Shown: one piece after another, positions 45,474 through 54,638 of the stretch | Position numbering within the stretch: position 1 is the first letter of the stretch | Layout of the letters: each line of letters opens with the position of its first letter | Assembly: GCA_963798435.1 (NCBI GenBank) | Contig: CAWCTF010000006.1 | Coordinates: forward strand, 62,001-126,000 | From: JALHST01 sp963798435 | GTDB lineage: Bacteria > Bacteroidota > Bacteroidia > Flavobacteriales > Flavobacteriaceae | Reading direction: 5' to 3' | DNA length: 64,000 nucleotides | The notes under the pieces: model-generated | What the model was told of the DNA's origin: nothing | Database searches by the model: none | The model's input: the letters and a program-made list of their open reading frames with translations, nothing else | Translations under genes and position numbers: made by a program

Positions 45474-46200
45474 TTTCGAAAAAAAGTTGGAAAAAATATT
45501 GAAGGATCGTGAAATCATGCCGACCTCCAATGCCTGGAAAAGAATTGCTGAACAATTGGATGTCGATGCAACGCAAAAAAAGAAGGGCTACTTCTGGTAT
45601 GGTATCGCTGCTAGCTTCGTGGGACTAGTCATTCTCGGTTTTTTCTATATGATGGCCCCACAAACTTCTGTTCTAAAGGTTTCTACGATCGTTGACCCAT
45701 CCAAACAAAATGGGGTCCCTTCCCTTACGGATAGTATACAGATCGCAGTGAAGGAAATCAAGAAAGGCGAAATCAAAAACGCCGAATACGATAGTTCGAT
45801 TATGACTGAAGAACAAGCGATCGTGCATCAAGAGAGCCATCGTAAACCTGTTTATACCAATAATAATGGGAATAAGGTCAATACGGCTGATAAGGAAGGG
45901 ATTACAAGTGAAATCGACCAGGACATTCAAATCAAAATAGCCGAAGTAATGGGCAAGGTCGACCAATTAGAGTCTACTAATTCCTTAGTAACCGATGCCG
46001 AAATCGATTCCCTGTTACGTGCGGCAGAACGTGAGCTCCTCGCCAATAAAATGTTCGAAAAGGAATCGGATATCGATGCAACAGCATTGCTAAATGAGGT
46101 CGAGGACGAGTTGGATCAATCTTTTCGAAGTCAAATTTTTGAATCGCTCAAAAGCGGTTTCCTGAAGGCCAGGACCGCCGTTGCTGAGCGCAATAATTAA
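45460..46200 (+). CDS. Single-helix membrane protein, anti-sigma-like
   Basis: 246 residues, overlapping the sigma-factor gene by 14 bp. An N-terminal cytoplasmic helix pair (METNNFEKKLEKILKDRE...AWKRIAEQL), one membrane helix near 45-67 (GIAASFVGLVILGFFYMM) and a long acidic exported part with helices (AEIDSLLRAAERELLA). No classic zinc anti-sigma motif. Overlap and topology make it the likely anti-sigma factor; proof is lacking. Confidence 0.65.
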   Translation: METNNFEKKLEKILKDREIMPTSNAWKRIAEQLDVDATQKKKGYFWYGIAASFVGLVILGFFYMMAPQTSVLKVSTIVDPSKQNGVPSLTDSIQIAVKEIKKGEIKNAEYDSSIMTEEQAIVHQESHRKPVYTNNNGNKVNTADKEGITSEIDQDIQIKIAEVMGKVDQLESTNSLVTDAEIDSLLRAAERELLANKMFEKESDIDATALLNEVEDELDQSFRSQIFESLKSGFLKARTAVAERNN

Positions 46201-46231
46201 AACACAACGTATTTACGGGTTAAAAATCTTC

Positions 46232-46248
46232 CATGCCAAGGATTTGGC
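46232..46248. other. Short hairpin in a gap
   Basis: ATGCCAA-GGAT-TTGGCAT, 7-bp stem with a 4-nt loop (approximate ends), in the gap before the coiled-coil/barrel gene. No T tract follows directly. The same gap carries the repeat copy CGATAGCTCCCGATAGCT at 46278-46295. Confidence 0.3.
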
Positions 46249-46322
46249 ATCGGAGCAGTTAGAGTTTATTCATCACACGATAGCTCCCGATAGCTAAAGG
46301 GAACTACTAAAATCAAATCATT

Positions 46323-47390
46323 ATGAGAAAAATTACAATCTATGTGACCTTCATCTTCTTGGCAATCGGTACACATGTCATGACCGCACAGGCAGGGTAC
46401 AAAGAAAGAATAGAATCGTTGAATGCCAAAAAAGAACAAATTCGCCAACAGGAAAAAGAGGCGCTAAAGGAAGAAGTGGCAGCAATCAGCGAACGTTTGA
46501 ATCAAGAACAGATCAGCCTTGAAGAGGCGAACCGCCTGAAAGAATCGGCCGCCAAAATGAGAGCCATGAACATTGAAAATAGAATTGCCATTATCGATAA
46601 CACAATTGCATTGCTAGAACGTAATGAGGGATTCGGCCTAAGGAATGACAATGAACTGCGAATTGATGATAGTGATGATGGCATTCGCATCACTTGGGGG
46701 AATCGAGAACCTTGGACCCTCTTCCGGAACCATTATAGGGAACCAGTCTATGATAGGCGTACTTACTCGGATTTCGTTTTTGCCATCGGTTTGAACAACG
46801 CACTGATCGCAGGACAATCTATCGAAGATTCCCCCTATAAGATCGGCGGTAGTCGTTTTGCAGAACTAGGTTGGCAATGGCGTACCCGGGTGTTCCCCAA
46901 CACCAACTTTTTACGTTTGAATTATGGATTTTCCTTTCAATTTAATGGCTTGAAGCCAGAGAATAACCAGTATTTTGCCGTCAATGGTACTCAAACCGAA
47001 CTCCAGGAGTTTGAATTTCCGTTAAAAAAGGCAAAGCTGCGAACGGACAATCTGGTTTTTCCGATACACTTTGAGTTGGGACCTTCGAAGTTTCGAGAGA
47101 CCGAAAAGACCATTCGCTATGTCCTGCACAATCAGTTTAGGATTGGTTTAGGTGGGTACGCCGGTTTTAATTTGGGGACTCGGCAGAAGTTGAAATACGA
47201 TCGCAATGGCGAAAATGTAAAAGACAAACTCAAACGCGGGTACAATGCTTCAGATTTTGTCTACGGTCTTAGTGGGTATATGGGCTTCGATGGTATTTTG
47301 TTATACGCAAAATACGACTTAAATCCCCTGTTTAAGGATGCCGTCGTAGAACAGCACAATATTTCAATAGGAATGCGATTTGACCTTTAG
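46323..47390 (+). CDS. Outer-membrane beta-barrel-like protein with N-terminal coiled coil
   Basis: 355 residues. Signal peptide MRKITIYVTFIFLAIGTHVMTAQ, a charged heptad-rich coiled coil (about residues 25-95), then a C-terminal region of alternating aromatic strands, ending in ISIGMRFDL with the typical terminal Phe-x-Leu. No named family recognised. It follows the sigma/anti-sigma pair by 122 bp, so it is a likely target or partner of that envelope circuit. Confidence 0.65.
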   Translation: MRKITIYVTFIFLAIGTHVMTAQAGYKERIESLNAKKEQIRQQEKEALKEEVAAISERLNQEQISLEEANRLKESAAKMRAMNIENRIAIIDNTIALLERNEGFGLRNDNELRIDDSDDGIRITWGNREPWTLFRNHYREPVYDRRTYSDFVFAIGLNNALIAGQSIEDSPYKIGGSRFAELGWQWRTRVFPNTNFLRLNYGFSFQFNGLKPENNQYFAVNGTQTELQEFEFPLKKAKLRTDNLVFPIHFELGPSKFRETEKTIRYVLHNQFRIGLGGYAGFNLGTRQKLKYDRNGENVKDKLKRGYNASDFVYGLSGYMGFDGILLYAKYDLNPLFKDAVVEQHNISIGMRFDL

Positions 47391-47508
47391 CGTTGAAACA
47401 CCCAATGAGGATGCAAGGTGGTACAAGAGATTAATCGAACGAGTTATTTGCAGGTATGTATGGTTCCTAAAGGAGCCAACGACCCCCTTATGAATCAATG
47501 AAAAATGT

Positions 47509-47751
47509 TTAAGCATCGATTTCCGAATGCATTTCTGGTGTAAACTCATCTTCATCGTAGGCGCGCTTACAGTGGGAACATTCGGCAAAAGTACTGGTTG
47601 AAATTTTAAAAATTTTAATCCAAAAAAAATGAAACCAATTGCCGGTCTTCAATATTGAAAGGGTACCCACTTGTTGGCAATAGGGACAACAGCTCTTTTT
47701 CAAGGTCTTGATTTCAGTGTTGCCGGGCCGCATTCCAAAAAAGAGAATCAC
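47509..47751 (-). CDS. Small zinc-ribbon protein
   Basis: 80 residues from a GTG at 47751 (MILFFGMRPGN); longer in-frame starts (to 47775) look less like the family. Two CxxC pairs, CCPYCQQ near residue 22 and AECSHCKRAY near residue 59, make a zinc ribbon, with an aromatic stretch NWFHFFWIKIFKI in between. Function unknown; possibly membrane-associated. Divergent from dnaG. Confidence 0.75.
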   Translation of the reverse strand: MILFFGMRPGNTEIKTLKKSCCPYCQQVGTLSILKTGNWFHFFWIKIFKISTSTFAECSHCKRAYDEDEFTPEMHSEIDA

Positions 47752-47878
47752 TATTCGAATCGATTTTAATGTCAAAGTACGTTATTTTAGTCGGTATCGA
47801 AAATTAGGGAGGTATTCAAGATCAAGTTTCCTAGGTGCACCAAATTTTGTTACTTTTAACCACCCACATGTGTTTGTC

Positions 47879-49876
47879 ATGATAGCAAAATCGACCATCG
47901 ATCAAGTGTATGAAACCGCCCGTCTAGAGGAGGTGATTGGTGATTTTGTACAATTGAAGAAGTCAGGTTCGAATTTTAAGGGGCTTAGTCCGTTTACCGA
48001 CGAACGCACACCGAGCTTTATGGTATCGCCGGTAAAGCAGATTTGGAAGGATTTTAGTAGTGGAAAAGGGGGCAATGTAGTAGCGTTCCTGATGGAGCAT
48101 GAGCATTTTACCTATCCGGAAGCCATCCGATATTTGGCCAAAAAGTACCAAATCGAAATTGAGGAAACCGAACGCACTGATGAGGAAAAGGTAGAATCAA
48201 ACGAACGTGAAAGCATGTACTTGGTTTCAGAATTTGCTCAACGGCATTTTTCAGAAATGTTGTGGGAAACTGAATTGGGGAAGGCGATTGGTCTTAGCTA
48301 TTTCAAGGAGCGGGGTTTTACCGATGAGACAATTAAAAAATTCGATCTTGGGTATTGCCTTGATCAGTGGGACAGCTTCACCAAATCAGCATTGGATCAA
48401 GGGTATCAGCTTGAATATTTAGAAAAAACAGGACTTACCATTGTAAAGGAAGATACGGCAAATCCTGGGGAATTTCGATCTTTTGATCGTTTTAAGGGCA
48501 GGGTCTTGTTCCCGATCCATTCTATGAGTGGCAGGGTATTGGGCTTTGGGGGCCGCGTTCTGTCGAATGATAAGAAGGCAGCGAAATACCTGAATTCCCC
48601 TGAAAGTGAAATTTACCATAAAAGCAAAGTACTCTATGGCATTGCATTTGCCAAACAGGCTATTGCCAAAGAAGACACTTGCTTTTTAGTGGAAGGTTAT
48701 ACCGATGTCATCCAATTTTATCAGCGAGGCATTCACAACGTCGTTGCTTCCAGTGGCACTGCGTTGACTCCCGAACAAATACGTTTGATCAATAGGCTTA
48801 CCAAAAACATCACGGTGTTATTCGATGGGGATGCAGCAGGATTACGTGCTTCCTTGCGTGGTATCGACCTCATACTTGAACAGGGCATGAATGTCAAGGT
48901 ATGTACCTTTCCTGTGGGCCAAGATCCCGATAGCTTCGCCAAAAACAATACGTATGAAGAGCTTGTTCAATTTTTACAGGAAAATGCGAAGGATTTTATT
49001 CAATTCAAAGCAAACCTTTTAGCCGAGGAAGCTGCAAATGACCCCATAAAACGGGCCGATACAGTGCGCGATATCGTGAATAGCATTGCCAAAATCCCGG
49101 ATGCCATCAAGCGGGAGATCTATATTCAGGAATGCGCACATATTATGAACGTCTCTGAAGGCGTGCTTTTCAGTACGCTGGCGCAAATCGGGAAAAAGGA
49201 AATCGCAGATGCTTCAAAAAAAGTGCAACAGGAACAAAAGGTTTTTGAGGTCGTTAAAAATGAGGCACCCCTTGAAAAAGTAAATATTCAAAATTTCCAC
49301 GAACAGGAAATTCTTAAAATTTTATTGAAATTCGGAATGAGACGGGAAAAGTTCACCGAATTTTATCAAGAAGTAGCCGAAAATGGTGAAATGGTCTTGG
49401 TAAAGGATGAATTGGAGCGCAAAGTAGCTGAGAAAATTTACCTCGATTTACAGGAAGATGAAATTGAATTTTCCGATGCACATTTTAAGCATATCTATCG
49501 CCTATTGATGGAGCGGCTCTTACAGGACGAAATTTTTGAATTTAACGAATGGATCAATGTGGTTCCTCAGGAAATAGCTGGTTTGATCGTCGACCTTGAC
49601 ATGCGTGAAAATAAATATTTTCTGGATGATTGGGAACGAAGGGATATTTATGTAAAATCCAAGGAAATGGACATAGTTCAACGGGTTTCTCAAACCATTG
49701 TGTCAATTCGCTTAAAGCTAATCAATGATATTATCAATGACATTGCCCATAGTATCGAGAATACGAATGAAAATGGTTCTGCCACTAGGGAGCAATTGGA
49801 AGATATAAAGAATTATAACGAATTGAAAAAGACCCTTGCCAAAAAGAACGACTTGGTAATAAAGCAATTTTACTAA
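47879..49876 (+). CDS. dnaG: DNA primase
   Basis: 665 residues from ATG 47879; the frame is open back to 47708 but those residues lack similarity. The catalytic Toprim core has the glutamate in FLVEGYTDVIQF and acidic pair in LFDGDAAGL; the RNA polymerase domain includes GRVLFPIHSMSGRVLGFGGR. The N-terminal zinc-finger fold is kept in sequence (FKGLSPFTDERTPSF) but its four zinc ligands are replaced: Ser37, Thr40, Asp58 and Ser61 stand where CHC2 primases have Cys, His, Cys, Cys. A C-terminal helicase-interacting part follows. It makes RNA primers for replication. Confidence 0.95.
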   Translation: MIAKSTIDQVYETARLEEVIGDFVQLKKSGSNFKGLSPFTDERTPSFMVSPVKQIWKDFSSGKGGNVVAFLMEHEHFTYPEAIRYLAKKYQIEIEETERTDEEKVESNERESMYLVSEFAQRHFSEMLWETELGKAIGLSYFKERGFTDETIKKFDLGYCLDQWDSFTKSALDQGYQLEYLEKTGLTIVKEDTANPGEFRSFDRFKGRVLFPIHSMSGRVLGFGGRVLSNDKKAAKYLNSPESEIYHKSKVLYGIAFAKQAIAKEDTCFLVEGYTDVIQFYQRGIHNVVASSGTALTPEQIRLINRLTKNITVLFDGDAAGLRASLRGIDLILEQGMNVKVCTFPVGQDPDSFAKNNTYEELVQFLQENAKDFIQFKANLLAEEAANDPIKRADTVRDIVNSIAKIPDAIKREIYIQECAHIMNVSEGVLFSTLAQIGKKEIADASKKVQQEQKVFEVVKNEAPLEKVNIQNFHEQEILKILLKFGMRREKFTEFYQEVAENGEMVLVKDELERKVAEKIYLDLQEDEIEFSDAHFKHIYRLLMERLLQDEIFEFNEWINVVPQEIAGLIVDLDMRENKYFLDDWERRDIYVKSKEMDIVQRVSQTIVSIRLKLINDIINDIAHSIENTNENGSATREQLEDIKNYNELKKTLAKKNDLVIKQFY

Positions 49877-49881
49877 AAAAT

Positions 49882-49911
49882 AAATGACCCCGGAAGATTC
49901 CAGGGTCATTT
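49882..49911. terminator. Bidirectional terminator between dnaG and the response regulator
   Basis: AAATGACCC (49882-49890) pairs with GGGTCATTT (49903-49911), 12-nt loop; an A-rich stretch on the left serves the - strand gene, T on the right serves dnaG. Confidence 0.8.
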
Positions 49912-49936
49912 AAATTGCTATCTAAAATTGTTTTTC

Positions 49937-50566
49937 TCAGTAAAGTTCCAAAGCCTTGGCCTGTTGCAGTAAGTCGACCATATTGTCAACATTCAATTTT
50001 TTCATCAAACGGGCTTTGTAAGTACTCACTGTCTTTTCGTTTAAATTAAGACCGGAGGCAACATCTTTATTGCGTTTACCACTGGCCAACAATTTAAGTA
50101 CTTCGACTTCCCGAGTTGAAAGTTTCCTGAAAAACCTCCTGGGTTTTTGTGTTCCTTCATCGAAGGCCAAACGTTGGGCGAGTTCATTGGTAATGAACAT
50201 GTTGCCCTCGGCGACTTTTCGAACGGCCGAAATAATGTAATCGATATCCGATGCTTTTGAAAGATACCCAAATGCACCTGCCCGTATGGTACTTAGGGCA
50301 TAAACGTCCTCTGATTGGCCACTGTATATCAAAACCCTGATATCTGGATATTCCTTCTTTATTTTCCGTAAGGTCGCAATGCCATTTATTTCCGGAATGT
50401 CCATTTCAAGCATTACTACGTCGGGAGATAGTTTTGACAATTTTTCAAAAAGCTCTGAAGTGGTGGCAACGTCGTCAAGGACTTCAAAACCGGAGGCAGA
50501 TTCCAAAACGTTACGTACACCCATACGTATAATAGGGTGATTGTCTGCAATTAGTACTTTGGTCAT
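49937..50566 (-). CDS. Response regulator, NarL/LuxR type, with Glu at the phosphoacceptor site
   Basis: 209 residues: receiver (1-120) and LuxR helix-turn-helix (KRNKDVASGLNLNEKTVSTY). The acceptor position reads VVMLEMDIPEING, so Asp is replaced by Glu54, and the N-terminal acidic pair is ADNHP, not DDHP. The Lys of YLSKAS is kept. Glu can mimic a phosphorylated state, so the protein may be constitutively active or controlled otherwise. No histidine kinase gene is near. Convergent with dnaG. Confidence 0.87.
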   Translation of the reverse strand: MTKVLIADNHPIIRMGVRNVLESASGFEVLDDVATTSELFEKLSKLSPDVVMLEMDIPEINGIATLRKIKKEYPDIRVLIYSGQSEDVYALSTIRAGAFGYLSKASDIDYIISAVRKVAEGNMFITNELAQRLAFDEGTQKPRRFFRKLSTREVEVLKLLASGKRNKDVASGLNLNEKTVSTYKARLMKKLNVDNMVDLLQQAKALELY

Positions 50567-50581
50567 TATGTTAGTTATTTT

Positions 50582-50600
50582 CTAGATACTTAAAATCTAG
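50582..50600. promoter_or_regulatory. Dyad site upstream of the response regulator
   Basis: CTAGAT-N7-ATCTAG, a perfect 19-bp dyad, 16 bp before the response regulator ATG (- strand). The position suits autoregulation, but no second copy was seen. Confidence 0.35.
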
Positions 50601-50738
50601 GTCGCAGGTATAAAAATACTGACACGCAATGTAGGTTTTAATTATCTTATTTCGTAGACAAAATTGAAGTTTTTTTCTCATAAATGGGTGTTATTGTGAT
50701 TTTATTCGTTTTATCTACTTGATTCCTAGGTGAGTGGT

Positions 50739-51527
50739 TTATTTTAACATTTTTGGTATTTCACAAACAGGTATCGGATTCATCTTATGTCGATTAACGG
50801 TATTCAATTTATTATAAATCGCGTAAACTTCTTTTTCACGGCCTGTAAAATCGGACTGATCCTTACCTTCTTCCGACATTTGCATCGCCCATTCGAGTTC
50901 GGGGTAGGAAGCTCCGATTTGATCCTCGTCTGTTCGGTTGTCGCCCCAAAGACCATCGGTGGGAGCTGCTTGAATGATTTCATCATTGATGCCCAAAAGC
51001 CGTGCAATCTCGTAGACTTCGGTTTTCAATAGATCGGCTATTGGGCTCAGATCTACCCCGCCATCGCCATATTTGGTATAAAAACCGACACCAAAATCTT
51101 CAACTTTGTTTCCGGTACCGGCTACCAAATAGCGGTTTATACCTGCGAAATAGTATAAGGTAGTCATGCGAAGGCGAGCACGGGTATTCGCCAAGGTCAA
51201 AAACCGGTCGTCTTCATTATCCACTACCGGTAAAGTAGCTACAAAGCTATCGAATACAGGTGTTAGGTTCAAGGTAGTGGCCGCTACATTTTTAAAGTTT
51301 TGTTTAAGCCATTCAATATGGTTTAAGGCACGGCTAACTTGCTTCTGGGATTGATGTATGGGCATTTCAACACACAGAAGTTGTAAGCCTGTTTTGGCAC
51401 ACAAGGTTGAGGTCACGGCTGAATCGATGCCCCCTGATATACCAATGACAAATCCGTTCATCCTGGCATCCTTGGCATATTCTTTCAGCCAATTGACAAT
51501 ATAATCGATTACTTTTTCAGTTTGCAT
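50739..51527 (-). CDS. nadE: NH3-dependent NAD+ synthetase
   Basis: 262 residues from ATG 51527 (MQTEKVIDYI); an ATG two codons earlier (51533) is also in frame. PP-loop GISGGIDSAVTS, later TGNKVEDFGVGFYTKYGDGGVDLSPI and the C-terminal end HKMNPIPVC. No glutaminase domain, so it should use ammonia. Last step of NAD synthesis. Divergent from gldB with 91 bp between. Confidence 0.95.
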   Translation of the reverse strand: MQTEKVIDYIVNWLKEYAKDARMNGFVIGISGGIDSAVTSTLCAKTGLQLLCVEMPIHQSQKQVSRALNHIEWLKQNFKNVAATTLNLTPVFDSFVATLPVVDNEDDRFLTLANTRARLRMTTLYYFAGINRYLVAGTGNKVEDFGVGFYTKYGDGGVDLSPIADLLKTEVYEIARLLGINDEIIQAAPTDGLWGDNRTDEDQIGASYPELEWAMQMSEEGKDQSDFTGREKEVYAIYNKLNTVNRHKMNPIPVCEIPKMLK

Positions 51528-51534
51528 GGGCATT

Positions 51535-51561
51535 TTGATTACGTTAAAACCGTTAACTTTG
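51535..51561 (+). promoter_or_regulatory. gldBC promoter
   Basis: TTG (51535-51537), 16 bp, then TAACTTTG (51554-51561), fitting TAnnTTTG; 57 bp before gldB. Confidence 0.5.
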
Positions 51562-51618
51562 TCCTATAAAAATACTGTGTAGCTCCCAAATATTAAAGTT
51601 TGGTCGAAATAAGTTGAT

Positions 51619-52575
51619 ATGGATAAGCGAATTTTTGTGATATTGGTGATTTCGATGTTCATTTTTGCTTGTAATGACAATGACAAGCGCACGGAAGAAA
51701 TCGAGAAAATACCAGTTGCCTTGAAAATTGCACGTTTTGATCGTGAATTTGCAAATGCCCAAGCGAAGGATATTCCGGGATTACGTGAAAAATACCCCTA
51801 CCTTTTCCCGGCCCCCGACAGCGTTTGGATAGCCAAATTAGCCGATACCCTGCAGATCGCGCTTTTATCTGAAGTAGGGAAGGCATATCCTGATTTCGAT
51901 ACCGAGTCCGCAGGTTTGGAGCAGCTTTTTAAACATGTAAAATATTATTTTCCGGAATTTAAAGTACCTCGGGTCATTACAGTTGTAAATGATGTAGATT
52001 ACCAAAATCGGATTATCCTCAATGATACGGTCCTTTTCGTTGAACTTGATAGTTATTTAGGGCCAGAACATAAGTTCTACGCTGGTTTCCCAAAGTACAT
52101 TGCCAAAGGCCTGGATTCGAAATATCTTATCAGTGATGTGGCCAGTGCCCTTGCTAAAAAAATGGTTCCGCGACCCAACGATCGGTCTTTTTTATCCCAA
52201 ATGATCTATTATGGCAAGGAACTCTATCTTAAGGATAAAATAATGCCCTTGGCCAGTGATGCACAAAAAATAGGATATACCGATGATGAACTTGCTTGGG
52301 CCAAAGAAAATGAAGAACCCATATGGCGAAATTTCATTGAACAGGAATATTTGTACAGTACCGATCGCAAATTAGGGCCACGGTTTTTGGATCCTGCTCC
52401 TTTTTCCAAGTTTGGCCTGGAACTCGACAATGAATCCCCTGGGCGGCTAGGACGTTATATGGGGTGGCAAATCGTACGGGCATTTATGGAAAAAAACACA
52501 ATTTCACTACAACAACTTCTAAACCTACCTGCAGCGGAAATCTTTAAGAAGGCTAACTATAAACCCAAGAAGTAA
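51619..52575 (+). CDS. gldB: Gliding motility lipoprotein GldB
   Basis: 318 residues. Signal with lipobox MFIFAC (Cys18), then the family-specific body (KIARFDREFANA, YPYLFPAPDSVWIAKL, YYFPEFKVPRVITVVND, AGFPKYIAKGLDSKYL). GldB is needed for gliding and surface protein export in flavobacteria, and its gene is typically followed by gldC, as here, with no gap (TAA then ATG). Confidence 0.94.
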   Translation: MDKRIFVILVISMFIFACNDNDKRTEEIEKIPVALKIARFDREFANAQAKDIPGLREKYPYLFPAPDSVWIAKLADTLQIALLSEVGKAYPDFDTESAGLEQLFKHVKYYFPEFKVPRVITVVNDVDYQNRIILNDTVLFVELDSYLGPEHKFYAGFPKYIAKGLDSKYLISDVASALAKKMVPRPNDRSFLSQMIYYGKELYLKDKIMPLASDAQKIGYTDDELAWAKENEEPIWRNFIEQEYLYSTDRKLGPRFLDPAPFSKFGLELDNESPGRLGRYMGWQIVRAFMEKNTISLQQLLNLPAAEIFKKANYKPKK

Positions 52576-52917
52576 ATGGCAAAATTACATACATCGGAAA
52601 TACTTTTGACCGTAGGTCTTGATGAAAACCGTGTACCTGAAAAATTGACCTGGTCTGCCCAAGATGGTGGAATTGATAATGAAGAGGCCAAGGCCATGTT
52701 GTTGTCGGTTTGGGATGGGAATAAAAAGGAATCCTTAAAAATCGATTTATGGACCAAAGACATGCCCCTTGACGATATGAAGATTTTTTTCCATCAAACC
52801 TTGGTCTCCTTGTCGGATACCTTTATGAAAGCCACTCAAGATGAAAAAATGACGGCCACTATGAAGGACTTCTGCGAGTATTTCGCAGAAAACCTAGGCT
52901 TGTCCGGTGATTCCTGA
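52576..52917 (+). CDS. gldC: Gliding motility protein GldC
   Basis: 113 residues, immediately after gldB. Cytoplasmic, no signal. HTSEILLTVGLDENRVPEKL at the start and FMKATQDEKMTATMKDFCEYFA at the end are typical. GldC is an accessory gliding protein, not essential in F. johnsoniae. Convergent with the UspA gene, 14 bp apart. Confidence 0.93.
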   Translation: MAKLHTSEILLTVGLDENRVPEKLTWSAQDGGIDNEEAKAMLLSVWDGNKKESLKIDLWTKDMPLDDMKIFFHQTLVSLSDTFMKATQDEKMTATMKDFCEYFAENLGLSGDS

Positions 52918-52931
52918 AATTGCATGTAGGC

Positions 52932-53717
52932 TCAAACCAAAGCCAATGTCGGAATGGGCGATTGCAGTGTCAGTAGTTCGGTGAGACGTCCCTCTGAAGG
53001 ATTCCCGCGTTTTGCATGATTGCGCGGCAAAATAGCTATCATATCCATTTCCTTTTCTATGGCGTGCGCCAGGATACCTTTTACAACATCCGGGTTCTCC
53101 AAAAAGGTATGATCTGAATAAAAGCTTTCCAAATAGTATTCCAAGAGGTTTTCATTTTTTTGATCGATTTGAGAATAGCCATAACTGTCGGAGGTATTCT
53201 CTATAGTCAGGACATGCACCTTGGCGTTAAACTTATTGGCTATTTTTAAAAGGTTTTCGAGCACCTTTTTATCATCGATTTCTTCTTTGCCCAAGACCAA
53301 CGCAATATTCTTGATCTTGAATTCTTTAGGACCTATTGGAATTACCAACACAGGCACTTGACTTTCCAGGACAAATTTGGACGTATTGCTATGGTTAGGA
53401 TCTTTTTGTGAAAAAGCACTCGAAGTCCCCATGATAACAAGATCAATGTATCGGGTTTCTGAAATTTTTACGAGTGATTCTTGAAAGGATCCCCAAGCGG
53501 TTATCCATTTCAAAGGTCTTTTTAATCGTTTTTTATATTTAAGCTGTTCAACTTCGAACGCTTTCTTTAATTCACCCAAATCAGGTTGATGGGTTACGTA
53601 GGCCAAGTGGATATCCATGTTTTTAGCGTCACCAACAAAGGAGACCGCATATTCCAAAGCGGCCTTCGCACTCTCCGAAAAATCAAAAGGAACAAGAATC
53701 GTTGAAAGTTTATCCAT
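52932..53717 (-). CDS. Universal stress protein, tandem UspA domains
   Basis: 261 residues, two UspA folds. First: ILVPFDFSESAKAALEYAV...VIMGTSSAFSQKDPN; the second is more divergent (IALVLGKEEIDDKKVLENLL...MIAILPRN). The ATP-binding glycine motif G-x9-G is incomplete in both, so ATP use is doubtful. First of a - strand run of stress and detoxification genes. Confidence 0.85.
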   Translation of the reverse strand: MDKLSTILVPFDFSESAKAALEYAVSFVGDAKNMDIHLAYVTHQPDLGELKKAFEVEQLKYKKRLKRPLKWITAWGSFQESLVKISETRYIDLVIMGTSSAFSQKDPNHSNTSKFVLESQVPVLVIPIGPKEFKIKNIALVLGKEEIDDKKVLENLLKIANKFNAKVHVLTIENTSDSYGYSQIDQKNENLLEYYLESFYSDHTFLENPDVVKGILAHAIEKEMDMIAILPRNHAKRGNPSEGRLTELLTLQSPIPTLALV

Positions 53718-53829
53718 AGGTACTTCGTATTATTTAGTTCGTAAAACTACGAATAGGACGCTTGTCTTTTTATGACAATAATCATATCTAGATAACATTT
53801 CCTTGCAATGTATTGGTATGGGTTAGGGT

Positions 53830-54546
53830 TCAATTGGCCATAGGCACTTCGATCAGAAGTATTTTGACAGGGCCTGTTTCAATCGTAATTTGTAGCGTAT
53901 CGGTTTCCCAAACTCCCAGGGCATCCCTTTTTTGAAGCGCTTGCCCATTGATCTTGCAAGTTCCTTCCAAAACTAACACATACGCCCCGTGTTTCTTGTC
54001 ATGTAAGACATGCTCCACTTTTTGAGCGTGGTCGAATTCTCCAAGGTGCATCCAGGCATTTTGATGGATCCATACGCCATCGTCCTCTGGATTCGGGGAA
54101 ACGATCTGATAAAATGTATTTTTTGGCCGATTGGCCTCTAACGTAATTTGATCATATTTTGGGGTGACATTCACTTGGTTGGGGAGAATCCAGATTTGAA
54201 GGAACTTCACCTTTTTATCCCGATTTTTATTCTTTTCACTATGTTCAACGCCTGTGCCGGCACTCAAGGCCTGTATGTCTCCTTGGCGTATGACCGATCT
54301 ATTGCCCATGCTATCCTTATGTTCCAAATCGCCTTCCAACGGTATTGAAATAATCTCCATGTTCTTATGAGGGTGGGTGCCAAACCCCATGCCAGGCGCT
54401 ACCTCGTCATCGTTCAGAACGCGGAGCACCCCAAATTGCATTCTTTCGGGATTGTAGTAATTGGCGAAACTAAACGAATGATAGCTGTTCAACCAACCAT
54501 GATCGGCATGACCACGGGAATCGGACTTGTGTAACACTGTTTTCAT
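53830..54546 (-). CDS. Pirin family protein (quercetinase-like)
   Basis: 238 residues of two cupin barrels. Metal-binding residues in GFGTHPHKNMEIISIPLEGDLEHKDS and SAGTGVEHSE. The start RGHADHGWLNSYHSFSF is typical. Bacterial pirins such as YhhW oxidise quercetin or are redox-sensing; the role here is unknown. Confidence 0.92.
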   Translation of the reverse strand: MKTVLHKSDSRGHADHGWLNSYHSFSFANYYNPERMQFGVLRVLNDDEVAPGMGFGTHPHKNMEIISIPLEGDLEHKDSMGNRSVIRQGDIQALSAGTGVEHSEKNKNRDKKVKFLQIWILPNQVNVTPKYDQITLEANRPKNTFYQIVSPNPEDDGVWIHQNAWMHLGEFDHAQKVEHVLHDKKHGAYVLVLEGTCKINGQALQKRDALGVWETDTLQITIETGPVKILLIEVPMAN

Positions 54547-54638
54547 AGTGTATTGAAATGCTAATTATTAAATTGTCGTTCCTTTGTTGCCCTATTGGCT
54601 ATGTCTATTGTAGAAGAACATAGCCACCTTCTATCTGC

